64,000 nucleotides of DNA from Microbacterium sp. KUDC0406. GTDB taxonomy: Bacteria > Actinomycetota > Actinomycetes > Actinomycetales > Microbacteriaceae. The stretch lies in assembly GCF_021582875.1 (NCBI RefSeq), contig NZ_CP091138.1, forward strand, positions 2,356,001 to 2,420,000, in the 5' to 3' direction. This document shows, piece after piece, positions 57,632 through 64,000 of this stretch (position 1 is its first letter; every line of letters starts with the position of its first letter). A program made the position numbers and the translations under genes. The notes beneath the pieces are model-generated. The model made no database searches and was not told the origin of the DNA. It saw nothing but the letters and a program-made list of their open reading frames with translations.

Positions 57632-58599
57632 GCCGCCGTTCGGGCCTGAGGCGCGGCCACGGATCCCAGGACGCGCGAGATGACGGTCGCCGAGGTCGTG
57701 CCGGCGAACTCCGCCTCGGCGTCCAGCAGCAGGCGGTGCTGCCAGACTGCGGCGGCGAGGACCTTGACGTCGTCCGGCAGCACGTAGTGACGTCCGTGCG
57801 CAGCCGCCCAGACCTTCGCGATGCGCACCATGGCGATCGCGCCGCCGACCGAGACCCCCAGCCGCACGCTGCTGTCGGCGCGGGTGGCCTCGGCGAGCTC
57901 GGCGACGTAGCGGAGCACCGCCGGCTCGACGTGCGCGGTCGCGGCGAGGTCGGCCATGTCGGCGACGGCACTGGTCGTGATGATCGCAGACAGGCTCGCC
58001 GAGGGGTTGCGGTCCGACGCCCCGGCCAGGATGCTCTCGGTGACCGCCAGGTCGGGGTATCCGATCGACGTCTTGATCAGGAACCGGTCCAGCTGCGCTT
58101 CGGGCAGCTTGTAGGTTCCCGCCTGCTCGACGGGGTTCTGCGTCGCGATCACGAGGAACGGACGGCCGGTCTCGTGGGTGACGCCGTCCACGGTGACGCG
58201 CGACTCCTCCATGACCTCCAGCAGCGCCGACTGGGTCTTCGGGGAGGCGCGGTTGATCTCGTCCGCCAGGACGATCGAGGCGAAGATCGGGCCGCGGTGG
58301 AACTCGAAGCGGTGCGCCTGCTGGTCGTAGATCGTGACGCCGGTGACGTCGGAGGGCAGCAGGTCGGGCGTGAACTGGATTCGGGCGCTGGTGCCCTGGA
58401 CCGTCGCCGCCAGCGCCTTGGCGAGGCTGGTCTTGCCGGTGCCCGGCGCGTCCTCGAGGAGGACGTGCCCCTCGGCCAGCATCGAGGCGAGCACAAGACT
58501 CACGATCTCGCTCTTGCCCTGCAGCGCCTTGTCGACGTTGTCGACCAGCCGGTTGAAGGTGCCCTGGAACCAGGCTGCCTGTTCGGGGGTCATCGTCAT
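57628..58599 (-). CDS. MoxR-family AAA+ ATPase
   Basis: 323 residues. Walker A DAPGTGKTSLAK, the MoxR signature QFTPDLLPSDVTG, Walker B VLADEINRASPKTQSALLEVMEE, sensor IATQNPVEQAGTY and LDRFLIK. MoxR proteins act as chaperones that assemble or activate partner complexes, usually with DUF58/VWA proteins. AAGGAA site upstream. A 73-bp gap separates it from the giant surface protein gene. Confidence 0.96.
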   Translation of the reverse strand: MTMTPEQAAWFQGTFNRLVDNVDKALQGKSEIVSLVLASMLAEGHVLLEDAPGTGKTSLAKALAATVQGTSARIQFTPDLLPSDVTGVTIYDQQAHRFEFHRGPIFASIVLADEINRASPKTQSALLEVMEESRVTVDGVTHETGRPFLVIATQNPVEQAGTYKLPEAQLDRFLIKTSIGYPDLAVTESILAGASDRNPSASLSAIITTSAVADMADLAATAHVEPAVLRYVAELAEATRADSSVRLGVSVGGAIAMVRIAKVWAAAHGRHYVLPDDVKVLAAAVWQHRLLLDAEAEFAGTTSATVISRVLGSVAAPQARTAA

Positions 58600-58672
58600 G
58601 AGAGTGGGAATTCCTTACGTGTGGATATCGGATGCTGTGTGTGCTGTCGGTGTCGTGCGGCGGACGCGCGGG

Positions 58673-61600
58673 TCACCAGTCGCGTTGTTCGTAGGCCTTG
58701 CCGTCGATCGTGACCCAGACCTTGTGGGGCGGGTTCCTGAGCATGTCGCCGTGGTGGCAGTACAGATCGAAGGAGGCGTTCGCGCCGAAGCTGTAGCTGT
58801 TGGTGCTCCACCCGTTGGGGAAGGCCGAGCTGTAGCAGCGCACCGAGTGCGACCCGCCTGAGAACTTGTCGTTCGTGTTCAGATGGAACTTGTGGCAGCC
58901 GTCGGCGCAGTCGGAGGATCCGACGTACGCTCCGTTCGTCACCCACGCCCTGGGCGGATCTGGAGGCGGCGGCGCTGCGTCGGTCTTTGCGGATGCTGTT
59001 CCGCCGGCAGACCAGCCGGCCTTGTTGTGCACCTGAACCTCGATCTTGAAGGTCGTGGAGTACTTCTTGCCCGTCGTGACCGAGCCGCTCCCGCTGTTGG
59101 CGGCATCCTGCCAGGCCCCGCCGTCGATGCGATAACGCGCGTTGTCGATGTTTGCACCGTTGGTCCCGTTCGGGCTCCACGTGAACGTCACGGTGGCGGC
59201 GCTTCCGTTGCTCTTCGCGCTGACGTTCGGCTTCGGCGGGATGCCGTACGGGACCACGCCTGCGGAGGCCGCCGACGGGTCGCTGATGTACTGCTTCCCG
59301 CCGACTGTGGCCACGGCACGGACCCGCACCGTGTAGGTGTCGCCGTTGGTGAGGCCGTCGATCTTGGAGCCGTCCCAGTCGCTCTTCCATCCGCCGCCGA
59401 CGTTGTACTGGTACGTCGTCTCGCCCGTCGTCGCACCGTTCAGCTGCGACTGGCTCAGCGTGTACGAGGACTCGTTCACGGTCAGGTACTTGTCGCCGTA
59501 CTTGCTGATCGTCGGCTTCGATGGGGTCTCCGGCTTGATCGCGGCGCGCCGCGGAGCGGATGCCGGGCTCAGGTCGCCCCATCCGGCCTTGTTCTGCGCC
59601 TGGATCCGGTAGGTGTACGCCGTCGTCGAGGTGTCGACGACCACGGCCTGGGAGGTCTTGCCGGCGGCGACCGCGATGGTGTCCGTGACCGTGGATCCGT
59701 TGAGCACCTGCAGCCGGTAGCCGTCGATGGCGTCGCCGTTGTCGTTCGGCGGAGTCCAGGAGACCTGCATCTGCGCGCGCTTCCCGACCGGTTCCAGTTC
59801 CGCCGTCGTCGGGGCGGCCGGTGCCGCGGGAGGCCCGGCGGGGATCTCACCGAGCGATGACGGACTCCAGCTCGAGGGATCGGGCGCGAGGTTGTGCGCC
59901 CGGATCCGCACCGTGTACTCGGTGCCGTTCTCCAGCCCGGTCCAGGTGTAGGCGTTGCCGGTGATCTCCGTCTTCTGACCGGCCCCCACGCCGCCCGACA
60001 GCTCGAGTGTGTAGTACTCGACGGGTGAGCCGGGTGTCGAGGGGGTCACCCACGAGATCTTCAGCTCCTTGTCGCCGAACACCAGCGTCGGGGCCGCGGG
60101 GGTGTCGGGACGCGCGTCGGGCCGAGCCTCTGCCGAGGACGGCGAGGGATCCGACTCACCCACACGGTTCGTCGCGGTCACCTGGAACAGGTACTTCACA
60201 TTGTTCGTCAGGCCGTCCAGAGTGCACGTCGTCGACTCGCAGCTGCGCTCGTAGGAGTTCCCCTGCACGGAGCGCACGGTGTACCCGGTGATCTCCGCAC
60301 CGTTGTTCGCGGGCGGTGACCAGGACAGCACGACGGTCCGATCCTGCACGCTGGACACCGTCGGAACGCCGGGTGCGTCCGGCTTGCCCTGCACCGTCAG
60401 CACGATCAGGCCGTCGACCTCGCGGTCGGGGTCCTCGGTCACGTCGCCGATCCGGTAGCGGACGGTCATGCTGCCGACGAACTTGGCGTCCGGCGTCACG
60501 TCGACTTTGTCGCCGACGACGTTCGCGGTGCCGTTGCCGCTCTCCACGGCCGCGGAGAGCAGGCGCAGGTCTCCCTTGTCCTCGAACGGGTTGAAGTCGT
60601 TCGCGAGCACCGGGACAGTGATCTTCTCACCCTGATCCGCCTCGGGGAACGTGTCGGTGTTCGCTGTCGCCAGCGCCCTGGTGGACGCCGTCACCCGCAC
60701 CTCGACGGTGCCCTCGATCGGCTCGGTCTCACCGTCTGTGACGCGGATGGTCAGGGTCGCGACCGTTCCCTTCGGCGTCTTCGACGAGGCCTCGACCATG
60801 AGCTCCGTGCCGTCCATCCGTGCGGAGATGCCGTCGCTCGCGCCCCCGACGTAGGTGAACGTGTGCTTGCCCTGGTCGGCCGGATCCGGGTCGTCGGTCA
60901 GCTCGGCCAGGTCGATCGATACCGCGTCCTCGCCGGGTGCGACGTTCAGCTGACCGCGCGTGAACGTCGGCTGCTGGTTGTCCGGAGGGAGCACCGTGAT
61001 CGGAATCGACAGCGTCGCCTTGCGACCCTTCGGGTCGTCCGGGCCGGTGCCGTCGGTCACCTCGAAGCTGAGCGCGTCCGCGCCGAAGTAGCCCGCCACG
61101 GACGTGTACACGAGCGTGCGCTCGTCCTTGACGAGGCTGTCGCCGTTCGCGTGCGCGGCGGAGACCTTCTCGGCCTCGGTGATCACCACGGTGCCGCCAC
61201 CGGCCACAGTGACGTAGTCGGCGAGTGGCACCTCGACCGTCTCGCCGCTGATCACCTCGATGGACTTCGACGAGTCGACGGTCGGACGCAGCTCCGCCAG
61301 CGCCGGAACGTAGATGAAGGCCGAGGTGGTCTGGTCGTCCTGATCGGTCAGCGTGTACTTGATCAGCTGGCGATCCTCGCCGACCTTCACCCGCACCTTG
61401 CGGTCCTTGACGATCGTGCCGCCCTCCTCGACGACCAACTTCAGTGAGTCCGTCGTACCGTCCGGATCCTCGTCGTTGGCGAGCACGTCGAGGTCGACGG
61501 TCATGCCGTCCTTGACATCCTCGCTCTTCACGCGGTCGTCGCGGGCGATCGGGAACAGCAGCGGCACGTCCTTGTCGACGGTGACCTGCAGCACCGCGGT

Positions 61601-64000
61601 GGCTTCGGCACCACGCTCGTCGACGATGGTGTACTGCAGCGAGGTCTCCACCTCGGCATCCGGCGCCTGCACGAGCACCCGATCGCCGGAGACACGTGCG
61701 TCGAAGCCGGGTACGTCCTTCGGCGGAGTGATGCCGTTCTTGACGAGCGCGATCTTGTCGCCCTCGGGGTCGGAGTCGTTCGCGAGCACCGGCACCGCGA
61801 CCTCGCGGCCCGGGCGCACGACCACCGCGTCCTTCACCGCGTAGGGCGCCTGGTTGACCTGCTCGGTCGGCGCGATGCCGACGGTGACCGTCGCCGTGCC
61901 CTCCTTGCCGAGGTTGTCGCGCACCTTGTACGTGAACGTGTCCGTGCCGGTCGAATCCTCGAACGCCTCGTAGACCAGGTAGTCCTGCTCCACCGTGACC
62001 AGACCCTTGGCCGGGTTCGAATCCAGCCCGAGCAGCTCCACGGAGTCGCCGTCCTGATCGATCCCGTCCAGCGGGATCGCGATGTTCGTCGTCGTGCCGC
62101 TGATCGTACGAGCAGTCACATCCCGCGGCCGCCGAGCAGCATTCTTCTCCGCATCCACCGCGAGGATCTGGATCGTGATGTATCCGGCGTCGATCTGGCC
62201 GTTCTCGTCCACGACGTTGTAGGTCGCGTAGACGGTCTTCGCCTCAGGCCCCGCGCGGAAGCGGACCTTGTCCTGCGAGACGAACGCCTCGCCGTCCTCG
62301 GGATCGATGAACGGCTCCACCAGCTCCGGCTGCACGTGCAGCGCCAGGTCATTCGGATGCGTGTCATTGTCCAGCACCGGGATCGTGACCACATCACCCG
62401 CCCGCACCGTCGCGGTGTCGTCGTTCGCCACCGGCGGCAGCAGCTTGTCCGGCGCCGGGATCGGGATCACGACGACGTCGCCCTCGGCATTCTGCTTGCC
62501 GTTCGAGATGCGGTAGGTGATCCGCACCTGGTCCTTCAGCCCGCCCTGGTCGCCGATCCGCAGCGTCTCGTGGTTCAGCACCGACACCGATACGCCGCTG
62601 CCGGGCTCCACCGTCACCGACTGCACCACCAGCACTCCGCCGGACGGATCGGTGTCGTTGTTCAGCACACCGACGAGCACCTCACCGCCGGTCGGCAGCA
62701 GCGCCACATCGCGCACAGCGATCGGCGCGCGATCCTCTTCGGTCCGATCCTCGACGTCGATGCGCACCAAACCCGCGGCGGACGGGACACCAGCCGTGAC
62801 CAGGTACTGCACGTAATAGGTGCCCGCGGTCTGCGTCTTGAACGTGAACGTCTTGTTCCCGTAGTCGGGCACGATCGTGGCGCCGTCGACCGGATCGACG
62901 CGGCTCATGCGCAGTGGCTCCTTGCTGGAGCTGGTGTCGTTCGCCAGCGGCGACACCGTCACCTGCTGACCGACCTTGGTGACCACGTGATCGGCGTTGG
63001 TCTTCGGCAGCGTCGATCCGACGGGACGCACGTCCAGCTGGATCGTGCCGCCGGCGTCCTCACCCGATGCATCGGCGACGATGATCTGCACCTCGTGCCG
63101 CCCGGGCGGGCTGGCGATCGCGCGGTAGGTGATCTGCCCGTCGGTGGTGAAGTCGACCTCGTCGCCGGGCGCGGCGACGACCTCCTTCAGATAGACGTCG
63201 TCCCCGTCCGGATCGATCCAGTCCGGCAGCACGTTGTACGACACCGTGCCACCTGCCTCCACAGCCAGCGAGCTCTTCCGCTTCGGCTTCGGAGCGCCGT
63301 TCACGCTCCAGTCGTGCACCGACAACGTCACCTTCGCGGTATCGGTGCCCTTACGACCGTCATCGATCAGGTACTCGAACGACGCCGCACCCGACGCGTC
63401 CTCCGGCACTGCGATCTGCAGCGCGCTGCCGTTGTTGATCGGCTGCACCTCACCTACCGACGGCTGCTTGCTCGACAGAGACGCCACCAGCACGTCTCCA
63501 TCGGCATCGGTGTCGTTGTCCAGCACCGGCAGGAACGTCGTACCGCCCGGACGCACACCGAACTCGTCGTCCTCCGCCACAGGCTTCGTGTTCTCCTCGC
63601 TGCGGTCCGGCAGGGACGTCTCCACCGTCTCCTCGGTGGTGTTCTCCTCTTCCTCGGTCTCGCCCTCGGGAGGAGTGATGTCGTTCCAGTTGTCGACCTG
63701 CTGCAGACTCTCCGTGGCGATCCACGCCATCCCGCCCACGACATCGTTCAACACCACGACATCCCGATTCACCCGGAACTCCAGCGTCGCAGACGGCTTC
63801 AGGTTGGGAATCTGCTCCTCGAGATCTGCGGACTTGCCCAGGCAGTCCCGCACAAACGCTCCTGAGCCCGCCCAGGCACCGTAGACGCAGCCCGCAACGC
63901 GCACGGGCGCGGCCGGAACGCCCTGCGCCCGAGTACTCGTGGCGACGACGTCGCCACCGTCCAGTGGCACGTCCAAAAGCTGGGATGCCGTCGCGATCGA
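58673..64000 (-). CDS. Giant Ig-like/cadherin-like and Fn3 repeat surface protein (5' end outside window)
   Basis: At least 1775 residues; the N-terminus lies beyond the window. Outer region of repeated Ig/cadherin-like modules with at least seven LxNDxxPxGD-type motifs (VLDNDTDADGD, VLNNDTDPSGG, VLANDSDPEGD, VLANDEDPDGT). Then about five fibronectin type III domains (from about 60,390 to 58,960). A Cys-containing C-terminal ~90 residues follows (CADGCHKFHLNTND...CYSS...LYCHHGDML), ending EQRDW. No LPxTG anchor. It heads the kinase/phosphatase/T7SS block as seen here. Probably a secreted or envelope-bound adhesion or wall-binding protein. Confidence 0.9.
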   Translation of the reverse strand, partial: SIATASQLLDVPLDGGDVVATSTRAQGVPAAPVRVAGCVYGAWAGSGAFVRDCLGKSADLEEQIPNLKPSATLEFRVNRDVVVLNDVVGGMAWIATESLQQVDNWNDITPPEGETEEEENTTEETVETSLPDRSEENTKPVAEDDEFGVRPGGTTFLPVLDNDTDADGDVLVASLSSKQPSVGEVQPINNGSALQIAVPEDASGAASFEYLIDDGRKGTDTAKVTLSVHDWSVNGAPKPKRKSSLAVEAGGTVSYNVLPDWIDPDGDDVYLKEVVAAPGDEVDFTTDGQITYRAIASPPGRHEVQIIVADASGEDAGGTIQLDVRPVGSTLPKTNADHVVTKVGQQVTVSPLANDTSSSKEPLRMSRVDPVDGATIVPDYGNKTFTFKTQTAGTYYVQYLVTAGVPSAAGLVRIDVEDRTEEDRAPIAVRDVALLPTGGEVLVGVLNNDTDPSGGVLVVQSVTVEPGSGVSVSVLNHETLRIGDQGGLKDQVRITYRISNGKQNAEGDVVVIPIPAPDKLLPPVANDDTATVRAGDVVTIPVLDNDTHPNDLALHVQPELVEPFIDPEDGEAFVSQDKVRFRAGPEAKTVYATYNVVDENGQIDAGYITIQILAVDAEKNAARRPRDVTARTISGTTTNIAIPLDGIDQDGDSVELLGLDSNPAKGLVTVEQDYLVYEAFEDSTGTDTFTYKVRDNLGKEGTATVTVGIAPTEQVNQAPYAVKDAVVVRPGREVAVPVLANDSDPEGDKIALVKNGITPPKDVPGFDARVSGDRVLVQAPDAEVETSLQYTIVDERGAEATAVLQVTVDKDVPLLFPIARDDRVKSEDVKDGMTVDLDVLANDEDPDGTTDSLKLVVEEGGTIVKDRKVRVKVGEDRQLIKYTLTDQDDQTTSAFIYVPALAELRPTVDSSKSIEVISGETVEVPLADYVTVAGGGTVVITEAEKVSAAHANGDSLVKDERTLVYTSVAGYFGADALSFEVTDGTGPDDPKGRKATLSIPITVLPPDNQQPTFTRGQLNVAPGEDAVSIDLAELTDDPDPADQGKHTFTYVGGASDGISARMDGTELMVEASSKTPKGTVATLTIRVTDGETEPIEGTVEVRVTASTRALATANTDTFPEADQGEKITVPVLANDFNPFEDKGDLRLLSAAVESGNGTANVVGDKVDVTPDAKFVGSMTVRYRIGDVTEDPDREVDGLIVLTVQGKPDAPGVPTVSSVQDRTVVLSWSPPANNGAEITGYTVRSVQGNSYERSCESTTCTLDGLTNNVKYLFQVTATNRVGESDPSPSSAEARPDARPDTPAAPTLVFGDKELKISWVTPSTPGSPVEYYTLELSGGVGAGQKTEITGNAYTWTGLENGTEYTVRIRAHNLAPDPSSWSPSSLGEIPAGPPAAPAAPTTAELEPVGKRAQMQVSWTPPNDNGDAIDGYRLQVLNGSTVTDTIAVAAGKTSQAVVVDTSTTAYTYRIQAQNKAGWGDLSPASAPRRAAIKPETPSKPTISKYGDKYLTVNESSYTLSQSQLNGATTGETTYQYNVGGGWKSDWDGSKIDGLTNGDTYTVRVRAVATVGGKQYISDPSAASAGVVPYGIPPKPNVSAKSNGSAATVTFTWSPNGTNGANIDNARYRIDGGAWQDAANSGSGSVTTGKKYSTTFKIEVQVHNKAGWSAGGTASAKTDAAPPPPDPPRAWVTNGAYVGSSDCADGCHKFHLNTNDKFSGGSHSVRCYSSAFPNGWSTNSYSFGANASFDLYCHHGDMLRNPPHKVWVTIDGKAYEQRDW

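Noticed and set aside
58673..58990. Cell-wall sorting signal at the end of the giant protein
   Set aside because: The C-terminus lacks LPxTG, a hydrophobic helix and a basic tail.

Overview
The window is very GC-rich actinobacterial chromosome. Gene order (tilS–hpt–ftsH–folE–folP–folB–folK–DUF3180), codon use, a DUF7882 protein and two families of dispersed palindromic repeats all point to the family Microbacteriaceae, most likely Microbacterium or a close relative. This is inference from content; no 16S gene is present.

Layout. Positions 1-7,259 hold the minus-strand folate/FtsH/Hpt/TilS block, with a DUF937 gene inserted on the other strand. Positions 7.5-10.0 kb carry inorganic pyrophosphatase, an M23 peptidase and three tRNAs (Glu, Asp, Phe). 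Positions 10-15 kb hold small proteins: a PepSY lipoprotein, a lone CinA C-terminal domain, a VOC protein, NrdI, DUF7882, a 3-hydroxyacyl-CoA dehydrogenase and a SHOCT protein. Positions 15-33.7 kb hold a NarL-type two-component system, a dGTPase, an oxidoreductase, a TetR-linked ABC-2 exporter, LtrA, a GT2/GtrA protein, a fused SBP-SBP-permease amino-acid transporter, a mycoredoxin-like protein, an aldehyde dehydrogenase, prolyl aminopeptidase, a zinc peptidase and malate dehydrogenase.

From 33.7 kb to the right edge every gene lies on the minus strand, and most are coupled by ATGA or GTGA overlaps. Read in transcription order, the block starts with a giant Ig-like/Fn3 surface protein cut by the window end. 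It continues with MoxR ATPase, DUF58, a TgpA-like transglutaminase, an RDD-FHA protein, PP2C phosphatase, an FHA protein, a Ser/Thr kinase, an FHA/winged-helix-like protein, a second RDD-FHA protein and an EssC/EccC-type FtsK ATPase. Two type VII secretion cassettes follow. Each has an Esx/WXG100 gene, a second WXG100-like gene, a helical effector-like protein with a membrane segment, and accessory genes. The two esx genes and their leaders are identical over 393 bp. One effector carries a serine-hydrolase domain and is followed by a lipoprotein gene that could encode its immunity protein. I see no EccB/D/E, MycP, EsaA or EssB homologue in the window. This block is the most interesting part: a pared-down T7SS-like locus wired to phospho-signalling and cell-surface genes.

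Caution. About 15 single-base indels interrupt otherwise well-conserved genes, including folE and mdh. Seven lie at the motif GGRTGCCGNCG and the rest mostly in short G/C runs. They look like sequencing or consensus errors. I annotate each such gene as one CDS over its full extent and state the likely shift point. Genes described below without mention of a shift read through in one frame.
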